The translations under genes and the position numbers were made by a program. The notes under the pieces were generated by a model, which saw only the letters and a program-made list of their open reading frames with translations, made no database searches and was not told the origin of the DNA. This document shows positions 45,333-57,726 of a stretch of DNA of 64,000 bases, one piece after another (position 1 is the stretch's first letter; each line of letters begins with the position of its first letter). The stretch comes from Ustilaginoidea virens (lineage: Eukaryota; Ascomycota; Sordariomycetes; Hypocreales; Clavicipitaceae), in contig NC_057317.1 in the NCBI RefSeq assembly GCF_000687475.1, forward strand, positions 4,712,501 to 4,776,500, written 5' to 3'.

Positions 45333-47186
45333 ATGAAACACCTCATCCTCACAGGAGCAACCTACCTCGACACGATCCTAAGGCACAATCCCCTCCCCCT
45401 CCTCCAGACGTACCCTCCCTCTGCCTGCCCAGCCTAATCCTTTTTGGCCCGCAGCGTGCCCTACTTCCCCGCCGAGGACTCCAAGCTGCGGGCCACCAAG
45501 CTGGAGCTTCGCCGCGGCGGCAACTGCGCCAACTCCCTACAAGTTTTGCAGCAGTTCGACCTCGGCGACGCCTGCCTGCACCTCGTGTCCTGCCTCCCGC
45601 GCGAGGGCTCCCCCGACACGGAGCGCATACTATCGTCCTTCGGGCCCGACTGCAGGATCCGCTTTGACCATTGCCTCTTCCGAGACGAGGACGACGCGGC
45701 GAGCAGCTACATCGTCAGGAGCGAGGCGAGCGGTAGCCGGACCATCGTGAACTACAATGGGCTGCCCGAGATGCAGGTCGGCGAATTCGCGAGCGTGGTG
45801 GACGGGTTTCGCGAGGACGAGGAAACGTGGTGGCATTTCGAGGTTGGTTTTTTTTTTTTTTTTTTTTTCGCCTCGTGCTCGTGAACCCGCCGCTCCGTTT
45901 GGTCGACCAAAAACAGTCCGTTCTGGTCGATCTGTCGATCCGGCCCGAGCTGGCTGACTGACCAAACGGGATGCAGGGCCGGAATCCAGGTACGACGTTG
46001 GCGTGTATCGAGTTGATACGACGGCGTCATCCCAGAGCGAGAATCAGCGTCGAGATTGAGAAGCCTGGAAGGCAAGGGCTGCTGGATCTTGCGGCTCGAG
46101 CAGACATTGTCTTTTACTCGCAATCCTGGGCCGAGGTGCGTAACAAGGACCCGCAGCGCAGCATCTGGGCCTTTGTTGCTCCGCCTGCGCTGGAAACCCG
46201 CTCCATGCTTTTCATGACAAGTCGTTTTGAAAAGGAAGAAAAGGGCCGCATCTCCCGTCGTGCTGCTCTCGCACAAACTCACACCTGGGGGGGGGGGGGG
46301 GGGGTTAGAGCCGAGGCTACGCGTCTGCTGAAGAATGCCTAAGAAAGGAGCATCGTCGTCCAGGGTAAGAACAAGCATGATGGCCTTTCTGGACTGCATC
46401 CTCTTTCCTCGTTTCATTTCTCTCCTTTTTTTTTCCCCACAAAAGAAGAAGAAATCACGGGAAGAAGGAGAAGGGGTTTTCCATGGATGAAGGAATTACA
46501 CTAAACAGTCACGCAGATCGCTCGGACTGTGCACCTGGGGTGCAGCCGGGGCCACGGCCATGTCTCAGGCAACTGGCGAGCCGCTTCACTGCCCTGTCCA
46601 GGGAGCCGCCGACCAGATATCAGTCATTGAGTGAGTTTCCTTTCTTTTCTTTTCTTGTCTTTTTTTTTTTTTTGTTTTTGTCATTGTGCACAACGAGAAA
46701 GCGAACAAACCCCCCCCCCCCCCCCCCCCAAGGAAGGGACGGATTCATCATGGGACATGGCTGACTAGTTTGCGCTCTGCTTTCGCCCCCCTTTGTCGGG
46801 CTCGAGGCGCATTTATGTAGTCCAATCGGTGCTGGAGACACATTCATAGCAGGGATGCTCTGGCGCTGCTTTGTCGCCGGCGACTGGCCCTCGGTCAACG
46901 TCGAGTCCGCCGTGTCCTTTGCCGTCGCGTTGGCCACGCTCAAGGTGCAGCAGGACGGGTTTGCCGGGCTAAAGGAGTCGCTTGCCAACGAGGTGAGAAG
47001 CGGGAAATTTCGAAAAGAAGGGGGGGGGGGGGTGCGTGGGCAAGCTCTGGCCCGGATCTGGGTACATAACACGTTTGAGCAGTAAACTTTTGGGGGTTTT
47101 TTTTTTTTTTTTTTTGCCAGCATTCTGGGCTGATCCAACAATATTTCTCTGGCCGGGTTGTTCCCCCCCTCCCGCGCCTGCGTTGA
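45333..47186 (+). CDS. PfkB-family sugar kinase (ketohexokinase-like)
   Basis: I assemble seven exons: 45333-45382, 45455-45842, 45977-46135, 46309-46364, 46517-46630, 46821-46992 and 47121-47186, giving 334 residues, normal for the family. The start MKHLILTGATYLDTIL is followed by SVPYFPAEDSKLRA and RRGGNCANSLQVLQQ, the sugar-binding N-terminal region. FYSQSWAE joins SRGYASAEECLRK, then GLCTWGAAGATAMS. The ATP and catalytic motif is DPIGAGDTF, with Asp262 the expected catalytic base. Every junction keeps frame. The first intron appears to begin GC (AG/GCACAA), a GC-AG intron; the only in-frame alternative is a 44-nt intron at GTACCC. Introns 2, 3, 5 and 6 contain homopolymers of 10 to 19 bases. 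The substrate is unproven. The last short exon is the least certain. Confidence 0.85.
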
Positions 47187-47400
47187 TTCCGCAAGGCACG
47201 GAGTGCATACTACTTGTGCCGCCTGGGAAATTATAAATTAAGGCTTTTTGGCGACACATGCTCGCGGAACACGGTAGACCGTTGCACTGCGGTCGAGGGC
47301 TTGACAAACCCACCCTGATCAGACGGGCTGGGCTGGCTACCCAGGACAACGGGATAAAAGGAGCACTCGGGGTTACAGAGTTAGTCCGACTAGATATGGA

Positions 47401-47453
47401 GCGTCCGACTATGGAATGTCCGACTATGGAGCGTCCGACTATGGAGCGTCCGA
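47401..47453. repeat. 15-bp minisatellite, 3.5 copies
   Basis: Three full units of GCGTCCGACTATGGA (the second begins AT instead of GC) plus eight bases of a fourth. Confidence 0.92.
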
Positions 47454-50400
47454 GGTCATTGGAGGGGGCAATGTGCCGAGTCTGGTCAAGTTGCAGCAAA
47501 AAAGGCAAAGACAAGGGAGCAGCAACTCGAGCGGTCCCAGAGGCCGACTTGCTGTGTTGTATGTTGAACAGTCAACACATGCTCCATGTAGAGAGGTCTG
47601 GTAGCAGCTGAAAATGGCCCGGGTCCAGTTCCCCTTGGCGTGAACAAGTCGTGGACCGCGTGCCCACGCCCATTTGGGCCTTTACTCCGCGCAGCGCAGT
47701 GCAGCGCAGTGCGGCGCATAAACAGTCAATCCTCGACGTTGTGCCTCCCAGCCGTACGGAGCATGCACCACAGCGAGAGCCATTTTCAACCTCCCTCCAT
47801 GTTCCCCACCCGGCACAAAAACCAAGCCTCCACCAACAACCAAATCTCGCTGCAACCAGGCTGCAGCCAGACTGCAGCCAGACTGCAACCAGTTTACGCA
47901 AAAGGGGCCAGGCCTCGACTGCGCGGCGGCTGGGTCACTGCACCCGACTTATCCCGCCTCACCCCCCGCGCCGAGGCTTCATACCGTCCTGTCGCTCGTT
48001 GCGTAGGAGCAGTATCATTGCTTACATTTGCGGAAACTGGTTTCTGACAACCAACGGCGTCGATTCCCCCCCCGTCCCCCCCTTTGCACCGAGGCTTTGG
48101 TCGGCAGGCCGGTGGTCAAACGTCTCTGACAACATACGACAGAGAGGGAGGTGGCGCCGTCAAATGCCGCTGCTTGACGACGATGATGTCGTCGTAGCAC
48201 GTGAAAGGTGGCTCGATTATGAAGATACCAGAATAAAAAAAGGGAGCAAAAAAAAGAAAGAAAGAAAAAAAAAAAAAAGAAGAAGAGAAAAGCCACCGGC
48301 GACTGCAAGGATCCAAACAGCCGTCTGGCCGACCCGGCTCATCAACCCGAAAAGGCCACACAATACGTATGGATGATGGGGAAAAGGGGGGAGGGGGGAG
48401 GGTGTGTAGATGATTATCATCGCCTACAGCCTGGCCACGAGTATTCCAGAAGCGTGCGCGCAAACGGGGGCTGGTGGCTAGCGGGGTGCACATAGTAGAG
48501 CGCCCGGGGGAGGGGGGGGGGTGGGGTGCACTCGCTCCAGTTTGAAATGGACATGGACAGGATGGAAACCGCACCCCCGGGCGTGCGGTTATTGCAGCTG
48601 GGGAAAGGGGTCCTTTAGCATCGCGGGCTGCGTGACGACATGTCTTATACGGAGCAAGTGCACCGAGTCTCGGACGTGTCTTCCATGGGTTTTTGCCAAA
48701 ATCCAAATCCAGCCAGGCCGGGGCTAGCATTTCGCAAGACTTGCCTCTCCCCTTGCCGGGGACTTCTCGCGGGACTTCTCGCGAGTTCTTGCAGATCCAT
48801 CCATATCCATGCAGCGGAGCTGTCTGGTGCGCTTTTTCGAACAAGAAACACGCGCTCATGCGGAGACTGGTACGATGAGCATTACGTCGATGGTGTAAGC
48901 CCACACCCCTGCCCCCCTGCCCCCCTGCCCCTCCCAACGGGCACCGCTCGCACCCCAGCACCGTGCCATTGTCTCAAACGACCATCTCGCCGAGCGCGGG
49001 CCCAACCCAAATCCCACGGCTGGCAGACCCGCCGCCTGGGGCTGCCACCGACCCAGAACGTCTTGGTTACCCAGTGCAGGGCGGTGTGCAGCGGTAAATG
49101 CGCTGTTTTCCTCCGACAGTGGGCGCTGGGCAGACGGGGTTTGGCTGCGTTGGAATTGCCGAGCCTGCGGCAACCGGGTCCTTTGACGAGGTCTGGTACG
49201 GAGTACCTTGGATGGCCTGCTATGCCCGCGCAAGGGGTGTGGGAGGCGAAGCCCTGTTGCTCCAGAGTCCGCAGTACGTACGGACAAACTTCCCAGGCCC
49301 CTTTGCCTTGGGGATCGACGCACTTGGGATTCAGGAACCCAGCCAAAGGGTGGCTCTCCTTGGCGCGAGTGGCCCACGACCATGACGCATCCATCATAAA
49401 ACCCCTTTCGTCTTGGTCGCTGGCCGGGCTGCAACTTTTGGGGCTCGGCAACATGAGCAGAGCAATAGCGGGGACGTCCAGACAAACAGACGCCCAGAGG
49501 CCGGCTCCGTTTCGCACATGGAAATTGTTTTTTTTTTTCTTTTTTTTGGGTGAAACGGAAAGTATGCACCACCACCAGACTTTTCCCCGTCGTCTGATGC
49601 CGGTGTCGTTGTCTCTCAAAGTCAAAGCTGTCGTCGGTCGCATCAGGCTGACGGGCAACCCTGGCCTTTCCTTTGCCTGGCTTACGCCTGGTCTCCCTGG
49701 CTGTGGCACGTTGTTTGTCGTTTGTCTTGTTTGCCCGCCGTGCTGGTGCGGTGCTCCCCATCCTTTAGCGGCCTCTGGGGGTGTTTGGACTGCTTTTGGC
49801 GGTGACTCAATCTTCTACGCTGAAGAAAAAACATAAAGTAAGTCAATACACAGCCCCAAAATGCACAACGGGACCCATAACTTACAACCAGACGGCATGG
49901 TAGCCCAAGGCCAGTTGGCCCTTTGGCCAGGCCAAGGAGCTGCAACTGCTACATACATACCAGACTTGCCTCTCGCAAGTCCTACTACTGGCACCTGGGG
50001 CCTCTAGCAACCCGCCTCACCATCCGGCGCGAGCCAAGGACGCATCCAGGCCGTGCACGTTAGCGTGCTAGCAGGGGCCTGGACGGACGGCCTGGACCTT
50101 GCAGAGCCCATGCCACCCATCTCTGCAAGTTGTTGTCACACGCTCACACGCTCCCACGCTCTCACGCTCCTTTGATGGGGACTGCAAAGCAGCTTTGTCC
50201 AAGTTTTGCACGACGTTGGACGTTGATGGGGAGGGGGGGGGGGGGGCTAATCTTACCGACTGCTGCGCCCGGGAAAGTGACGCCACTGAGAGTACCCGCA
50301 GCAGCAGGAGGAGGGAGCACCTGGGGGTGAAGCTGCGAAGCTGCCCGTGGTCCGCAAGTTGCGCACGCACTCCGTGTACAGCGGCAGCTGCAGGTCGGGT

Positions 50401-53032
50401 TGATGGACTGATGAGACTTGAGCCGTCCCGGTGCATCACGCTGCCTGGGCCTGCCAGGCCTGGCGAGGGTGAATATCAGATTCCGCAGACGACAACGAAA
50501 GCACCGTCGTGCCGAAAGGCAGCAAGAGAGTCAGCGTCAGCATCGCAACATGTGCAACGTGTGCAACGTCCGACAATGCAGTCATGGCCCCGGCCCGACT
50601 CGGAATCGCAGCCGGGGAGTCTTGGGGACCTGCCTCCTGCGGCAAACGAGGCGAGGCATTCGTGTCTCCGGGATGGGTTGGTTGCTGGTGCGAAGTCTGC
50701 AAGGAGCAGCCGAGGGGCCGGGGCATAGCGGCGGAACGGAAGGCCTTGTGGGCCCTTGCGGATGCAGCTCGGTGCTGACGACCATTGGGAGAGGCCAGAA
50801 GTCAAGAATCAACAAGAATCGAGGTTGCACATCCGTCTGCTGGCGGTGTTGATGTTGAGTCTTGCTGTTTCAACTGCTGGCCGGCCCACCATCCACCCCC
50901 AGCCAGTCTCTCGACTGGCTCCTGCCTCTGATGCAATGCACCAAGGGCCGTGCACGTCTGGTTACCGCTGTCCATGTACTCCGTACTCTGCTCTGTACAA
51001 TTCTCCGTACTCCACATCGCGAATAGGTACACAAATGTGTGTGTTGCTAGCGGGATGGGACCAGACAGAGATACCTGTTCTCGCCTCCTTTTCAAAGGCG
51101 CCCAAGATGGGCAAAAGCCAGCAGGCTAAAGCGGCTCACGACTCACCCCTGGGCGCCCCATGTTTCATGAATCACGCACGCGCGAGTGGGAACTTGTCCG
51201 GATTACAGACTGCCGTGTATCCCGTACGTGGTTAGTTGGTTACTGTACTCACTTACGACGTGCCAATTTGTCTTGCGCAGAAATGTGCTGCGCGCTACTG
51301 TGACCGGCACAATAGGTACCTAGCTACATGCTTGTACCTTGGCAAGTCTAGGCACTCCAGAGTCCGTACTGTGCTGTGCGGCCTTTGCGGCCCAGCAAAC
51401 TGGGGAACCAGCAGGTGCCTGGCGTCTTCCGTCTTGCCACCGTCTTGCCACCAATGAATGGCCTTTCCTTCCGCCAGCTGGTCAGCGCAAGTCAGGAGCG
51501 CCCCATGGATTCCATCAGTGACTGACTCCGTGGCAGGGCCGTCGGCAACTGCCAGTGCCAGCAACGCACGCAATAGAGTCAGCGAGGAGGGAGGCAGTCT
51601 GGTGGTATTGAAATTACCAACTACTTGCCAACATGAACATTTCGTCACAGCGGCAGCGGCAGCGGCAGCGGCAGCGACATGCGCGCAAAAGTGTAGACGG
51701 GATATTTGGGCGAGCTGGCGCATTGGCAGCGCAACGCAGCTTTCTCTGCACCTGGGGGCCTGCATGGCAGGCAGCGTTGCAACGGGTGCTCGGTACGGAG
51801 CACTGGGCACTACGTTCTCCGTACACAAGGTATTGACCGTACCGTTGACCTTTACCCAACTCACTCACCCCTCCCCAACCCCCCTTCTCTAACAAAGCTG
51901 CAGGTTGCCTTTGACACACCCACACCCCCTTCAGTCGGGGCCCGAAAACTGGCCGGCTTTGGGAGATGCAGTATGGACGGCCCGTTCGCTTTGGCCAACA
52001 ACCCAGCGTTTTGTGACGTGCATCTTTTTCCATTCAGTCATGGTCATGGCCATGGCCTCACCACCACTCATTTACAGGCACGAGTGGAAGGGCCCACACC
52101 CCGATTCTACCCCAGGGCCCACAGGGGCCTCAGCATGCCGAAATCGCAATACGTATAGAAACGAAAGCAGGGGGAGACCACAAGCAATCGTACTTTTTTT
52201 TTGCTGGGAAGTTGGCCTTGTAAAAAAAAATAAAAAATAAAATAAAAAATAAATAAAAAAAAGCCCCGGGTACTGGGTGTTAGGCTCGTGGCCCCGGGTG
52301 GGGTAAAGGGGTGGGGGAGGGGGAATATAGCACAACCCAACCATTTCCATCCTGGGGCTGGCTATTGAAAGACGCCCCCGTCTCCTCCCCACACCTGCAC
52401 CCGACTTGCTCCTTGCTCACTGCTTGCTGGCTGACCATCCGGCACAGCAGGCCATCGTCAGACACGCCTGGGGCGAGGCTATCCACCACACAGATCCTTC
52501 TCCCTTCCTTCCATGGCCGGGGGAGGGGGGTGGGGGTGGGGGAGGCATCACACCTACACCCTCCACCGAGTTCCTGGTTCCATCGGTATGGAGGGCTCGG
52601 CTATTTGATCAGAGTCATCAGACTACTATCGTCAGAGTCTACGGATACGGAGTACGATCTACAGGCCACCAGTGTGGAGTGGCACTAGCGGGCTTGCTTG
52701 CACCAGACCTTGAGCGGCGCCCGTGTCGGTGGCACCCTCGGTGCTTTCAGTGCTTGGCTCTGGTTCGGTGCTTGCGCTGACTTGGGCGGACCGCAAGTCA
52801 CCACCACACCGTCGCTCCTGCTGCCTGTTTCTCCGCCCGGGCAAGGTCATCACTATTTCACGGCTCACTTGGGGGCCTACACGCGGTGACATGGTTGAAT
52901 CAGAATGCTTGGTCAGCCGTAGACTTTGCATCACCACGTAGCGCACAGTGCAATTGCACGTGTCTCGCTCGACTCGTGCGTCTGCCTTTGCGGATTGGGC
53001 AAGTCTCGCAAATGAACAACACAAAGGGGAAA

Positions 53033-53063
<31 letters not shown>

Positions 53064-53694
53064 GGGTTCTAGCAGCAGGAATCTGCAGGAAATCTATTTG
53101 ACCACAGACTTTGACTTTGCTTTGCGTCTAACGCGATCAATTTCATCTTCACTGACGATCCGTGGTTAAATGAATACCTGTCAGCCTGCCATGGCCTTGG
53201 CCTGAGGAATGAAACAGGTCAATTGCCTGATTGCAGCGCCATTCACCAAACTGACGAAGAGTAAAGAGTGCCCAGGTACCCAGGTACCTAGCCTAAGGTA
53301 GGTAGGTAATTGGAACCCGCTCCACCCGTTATATCGTGGGAGGCGGAGGGGGGGTGTGGTCGTCGAGGCGAAAAGAAAAAAAAAAAAAAAAAAAAAAAAA
53401 AAAGAAACAGTGAAGCGTTCCCATGCCGCGCTTGGTTGGTACGACTCTGCTGGCCTGGTTGGACCTGTGCAGTGCAGTCAATGCGTGGGCCACGGCCGTC
53501 TGGCGTCCACTGTCTTGTTTTCTTGTATCCACTGTATCCCCTGTCTGCAGTCCACTGTGCCCCTGGATGAGGAATGGAGTTTTGCTTTTGCGGCACAGCA
53601 GTGGCCCAGCACCTTCCGTCAATTTCTGGACTTTTTTGGCTTTGCCAACTGACCCGTTTTAGTGCAACACCAACCCTTGCCTTGCGCCTTCATT

Positions 53695-53754
53695 GCCTCG
53701 CCTCGCCTCGCCTCGCCTTGCCTTGCTTTGCCTGGCCTGGCCTGGCCTGGCCTT
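53695..53754. repeat. CCTCG/CCTTG/CCTGG pentamer array
   Basis: About twelve pentamers in register change in blocks from CCTCG to CCTTG to CCTGG, as expected of a satellite diverging by local duplication. Confidence 0.88.
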
Positions 53755-54792
53755 GCTTCCTGCGAGCGCTTTGGCTAGACAAGGTACATCAAACAGCCTT
53801 TACCCACCAGCCTGCGCATTACATACCCCCGCCGCTCAAAGGGGAGGAAAGAAAAGAAAATAAAATAAAATAAAATAAAATAGAAGAAAAAGAAGAAAAA
53901 AAAAGGAAAAAAAAAAAAAAGAAAAAGTAAAAAACGAAGCAAAGACAAAGACACAAAAGAGAAAAAGAATGAAAAGAAAGACTCGCCACCCACGCCCTCA
54001 CCAGCTGGCTGGCACCTTTGACTTGAAGGCTGCTTCCCACTGCGAGCCAAGAGCTATTAACCGACGAGCCTGACAAAGTCGGGGTGGGGTGTCTGGCTCC
54101 AAGGCACCGAGCTACATCATACAGTATCATGCCCATGCACGTAGGTACCTACCTTATGCAACCAACTCCAGCGCTAAGAAGACGAGCCTGTTGTCTCTAA
54201 CTCTAGTCCTCCAGTCCTCCAGTCCTCCGGTCCTGCCTGGTGACCCTGGTCCACTCCCAGATCCATGATCGTCAAGTTTAGTCCTGGCAGTCCTGTGCTC
54301 GGGTTTGCATCTCAGCTCCACCCAGGTGCCTCCTCCACTCAAGAGCTAGACTAGACGCCTGCCCTTTTTCCCTTCAGACCCGTCGGTCGGGGGGGGGAAG
54401 GGGCGCGCCTTCTTTGTTAGCCCGATCTCTGTAACCACACCCCCCCTTCCCCCTGGAGACCACACTCCCTGCCCCCGAACCTACAACAGATGAATTTCCG
54501 ACTACATAACCAAAAGCAATCCTTTGGCAGATATAAATCTCTCGTTTTGCAGCAGCAGCAATAGCAGCAGCAGCAGCAACACAACCTCCGACAATTCCCC
54601 TCCCATAAACTCGAGAACACACCCTCGACATCGTCTCTTCTTTGCCTGGTTTCAGTCACGGAAGTGCGGATTTTCACGCGGCTCACCCACGTCAACGACG
54701 TCCTTGCAGTCCCCAACGCTTTTCGGCAGCGGTGTTGATGGTGATGCTATAGCAGAAACCCGAGATAGTATCGGCTTTGGCGAATCAACAAG

Positions 54793-55992
54793 ATGTATCC
54801 CGACCTTTCAGCGCAGACTCCTGATGCCCTTCCTTATGCGCAAGAAACTCTCCTCCATACTCTGCCGGCGCAAAGAACCGTTCCACAGCAGAACTACTGG
54901 AGGCTATCAAGGGGTGCCCAGCAACGATCGGGGAATGCCATGAGAGTGTCGAAACCAAGTAGCGCCAACAACAGCCCTGGATCATCGAGCACGGGTCCCC
55001 TGAGACGTACCGTGATGGGTGGTGACGGATGGGCTCCTCACAGGCAACAACAAGTGATGGATTATTTCTTGGTGCCTCACAGACAGAACAGACAGAACTC
55101 TCGCCCTGTCAGCTGGCATCCCGCGTCTTACCTCCCGATAATCTCACCTCCTCATCCGTCACAGCCCCAAGTACAGCAGCACCAGCAGCATCTCCAACAA
55201 GCGTCGGGCTACGCTTACCCCTCGGCAAACTCGTGCAGGTCCGAACTCTACGACCTCTGTGGCTGTCAGCCGTCATTTTCTCCCAACCTGGTCTCTTACT
55301 CCAACAATACGTCTCCAACTTCAACATTGTCGCCGCTCCCCCTCTTCACCTCGTCTGACGTTGCTCAATTCGTGCAGACTGACGGATGGGACGAGCCTCA
55401 AGCGTCCGCTTCTACTTGCACGCCCGACGATGATCTGGTCATGAGGGAGTCCTTTGCCATGTTGGATAACGGGTCAGCAGATGCTAGGAGCGTGGCACCT
55501 GGCGGCCTAGACTGGAATTCCTTTGTCCTTCAAGGGTACAATAGCACAACTCCGCCAACTCCAGAGGCCTTTTCGCAGCCTCAACATGCTCATCATCCCG
55601 CTGTGTCCGAGGATGCAGTACCCTACCAACCCTTGGACGAACCCGAGGAAGAAGGGGAAATTCTCGTCGGCATGGGACTGTACGACACGCCCGACAAGTT
55701 TTACGAGGACCCGCACCTGAACAACTACCGTTCTACGGTCTCGTCGCTTCTGGGATCCCCCTATCGCCTGCGAGAAGCCGAGGGCAGGGGACTAAAGCTG
55801 GAGGAGACATGGGAACCTCCCCAAGCCGAGGATGACTCGGAGGAAGAGGATGGAGACGCAGAAGAAGAAGAAGACGATGATGATGATGATGATGATGATG
55901 ATGCTGATGCTGATGATGCTGATGCTGATGCTGATGATGACGATGATGATGACGATGATGATGACGATGAGGATGACGATGAGGATGTTTAA
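54793..55992 (+). CDS. Conserved-looking acidic-tailed protein, unknown function
   Basis: A single exon encodes 399 residues. I do not recognise a named domain. Regions that look constrained are MYPDLSAQTPDALPYAQETL at the start, GDGWAPHRQQQVMDYFLVPH, and a C-terminal block EGEILVGMGLYDTPDK and GRGLKLEETWEPP that I associate with a widespread but unnamed Pezizomycotina protein. Between them are Ser/Pro/Gln-rich, probably disordered, segments. The protein ends in about 50 residues of almost pure Asp, Glu and Ala, coded by a GAT/GAC microsatellite, so tail length may vary between strains. Such tails often occur on nuclear proteins, but localisation here is a guess. The start ATG follows a long leader and is the first methionine of the frame. 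Confidence 0.75.
   Translation: MYPDLSAQTPDALPYAQETLLHTLPAQRTVPQQNYWRLSRGAQQRSGNAMRVSKPSSANNSPGSSSTGPLRRTVMGGDGWAPHRQQQVMDYFLVPHRQNRQNSRPVSWHPASYLPIISPPHPSQPQVQQHQQHLQQASGYAYPSANSCRSELYDLCGCQPSFSPNLVSYSNNTSPTSTLSPLPLFTSSDVAQFVQTDGWDEPQASASTCTPDDDLVMRESFAMLDNGSADARSVAPGGLDWNSFVLQGYNSTTPPTPEAFSQPQHAHHPAVSEDAVPYQPLDEPEEEGEILVGMGLYDTPDKFYEDPHLNNYRSTVSSLLGSPYRLREAEGRGLKLEETWEPPQAEDDSEEEDGDAEEEEDDDDDDDDDDADADDADADADDDDDDDDDDDDEDDDEDV
55873..55988 (+). repeat. Coding GAT/GAC trinucleotide tract
   Basis: A long run of GAT, GAC and GCT codons (with a few GAG/GAA) at the 3' end of the acidic protein gene encodes an Asp/Ala tail that reaches the stop codon. Confidence 0.93.
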
Positions 55993-57280
55993 TGACTTCA
56001 AGCGAAAGCAATATTTTGTTGTTGATTGTCTGGCAGGCAAAGGCCATGGATTGTATACTGTACAGTACATCTTCAATGAAAGCCAGTGGTCTGGGCGCTA
56101 TCTGACGCCGGTCATCTTTCCCCTGTGTGACCATTTGCCACTTTGACCGTGATGTGATGCCCGTACCTTGTCCGCCGGCTGCCAGATATTTATTTGGCTG
56201 GCCTATTTTTTGCACACACCATTGGATAGGATAGTCTGAACTTGGAAGCGAGGACATACGGGGCACGTAGAGCACGTATCGAGTGGGGATTGTGTCAAGG
56301 TCAGTTGTCGGTGCTAAGAAGACCCCCTGGGCCTGGCCAGGGATGTTCATGATCGGATGTCCGAAAAGGGTTAGACACTTGTCGAGGCTCACGTTTGCTC
56401 TGCGTGCCGGTACCTAATGGCGCGCCAGGCTGGATCGGCTCTTGGTGAAGGTTGCGCGCCCCTTGGGTCAGCTCTACTAAGACGTAGCAAACAAGCTGCT
56501 AGTCCGTACTCCGTGCCTACCAGGTAGGTACATACCAACCTGTACAGGTTGGTAGGTCGGTATGTATGTAGCCGCAGCCGTAGACCCTCTCGGTGACTAG
56601 GTTGAGCTGTCTGACGATTGGGAAACGGTACACCTGCCACTAGAATCAGGGGTGGCGCGCGATGATGATGCAACTAGTACCATGGCATGCCTGAACAAAG
56701 GTAGCTCGACGTGGTAGCCTCGACTGTGCAAGCTTGAATGTAGAGAGCCTACTTCGCACTCGGCCAGGTACCAGGTAGGTAGGTAGGTTACCTTGGGTTG
56801 AGTTTCCTGCCTGGTCAACAACCCAATCTGGCTAGGCCCAGCCGCATGAGCCGTTGCGGTTCTTTGACCCTTTTTTATTTCTTCTTCTTCTTCTTCTTCT
56901 TTTTTATTTCTACTTTTTTTTTTTTTTTTGGGGACTCGACCGTCTTGTCTTGGCTTTGAGCGCTACAGGACTTCAAGTGTTCTTCCTTTCCTGGGCTGGG
57001 CCACCACAGCCTTGGCGCTCCGCAAACTGAATCCAGCCTTGCTAGCGAAAGGGTACCACCAAGCTCCCAGCGCTTGTTCGATGTTTCGGTTCAAAGTGCC
57101 TGGTGCTTTGCAGCGCGAATATGGGCGGGCGGCCGGTGCGTCATGTTTTTCCTCGCGCGGGTCCCAGGATCCCCTGAGCACCGTGCACCCGTGCATTATG
57201 GCCTCACCGTCCCCCAGATGCCGCCGGGTTTATTTATGCGTAGCCCGCATGCACGTCCCCTTTGTCCGTGGGAAAACCTT

Positions 57281-57308
57281 GGGAAATGCTGGGAAATGCT
57301 GGGAAATA
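57281..57308. repeat. GGGAAATGCT 10-bp repeat
   Basis: Nearly three 10-bp units, followed by diverged GGGAAA words to about 57320. Confidence 0.85.
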
Positions 57309-57660
57309 CCCTGGGAAACCCGAACGGAATCCCCCTGCGGGACAAGGTGCATGTGTGGCAGCAGGGCCCGTGCGGCAATTGGGGGGGGGGGGGGGGGTGG
57401 CGCTGGGAAAACCAAGAGGCGTGCCTGTGATTGTATTGAGCTTTGGGGGGGATGACGAGAACCGCCAAGTTTATTTGCACCATTTTTTTATTTTTTTTCA
57501 AAGAAAGAAAATATTTCTTTTTAAAAATAGAAGAAAAGAAGAAAAGAAGAAGAAAAAGAAAAAAGAAGGGGACCGAGTTGGGTTTCCCCACACGGTTTTA
57601 TTCCCTGATGGATCTGCATGCCGCTAACTTTGCTATGCGTTGCGTTGCTGCGCCGTGTTG

Positions 57661-57726
57661 CTGCGCTGCGTGTTGCTGCGCTGCGTGTTGCTGCGCTGCG
57701 TGTTGCTGCGCTGCGTGTTGCTGCGC
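57661..57726. repeat. 15-bp minisatellite, 4.4 copies
   Basis: Four identical units of CTGCGCTGCGTGTTG (57661-57720) plus six bases of a fifth. A shortened copy stands just before (57648-57660). Perfect identity suggests recent expansion. Confidence 0.95.

Larger units (their letters stand above)
47187..54792. other. 7.6-kb gene-poor region
   Basis: No gene is recognised. The longest frames (48640-49836 plus; 48856-49761 minus) overlap on opposite strands, have no domain and show codon use without a third-position pattern I trust. Homopolymers are dense (A-rich 48240-48290, G tracts 48518-48532 and 50230-50246, A-rich 53030-53062 and 53371-53403). TACTCCGTA occurs at 49197, 50977 and 52646. 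GGTACCTA-type palindromes lie at 51313, 53283 and 54142. The last 400 bases (CAGCAG-rich near 54550-54580) are probably the leader of the next gene. Confidence 0.5.

Noticed and set aside
48640..49836. 398-residue frame in the gene-poor 47-54 kb region
   Set aside because: No recognisable domain, contains homopolymer-coded Phe runs, and an equally long frame lies on the opposite strand.
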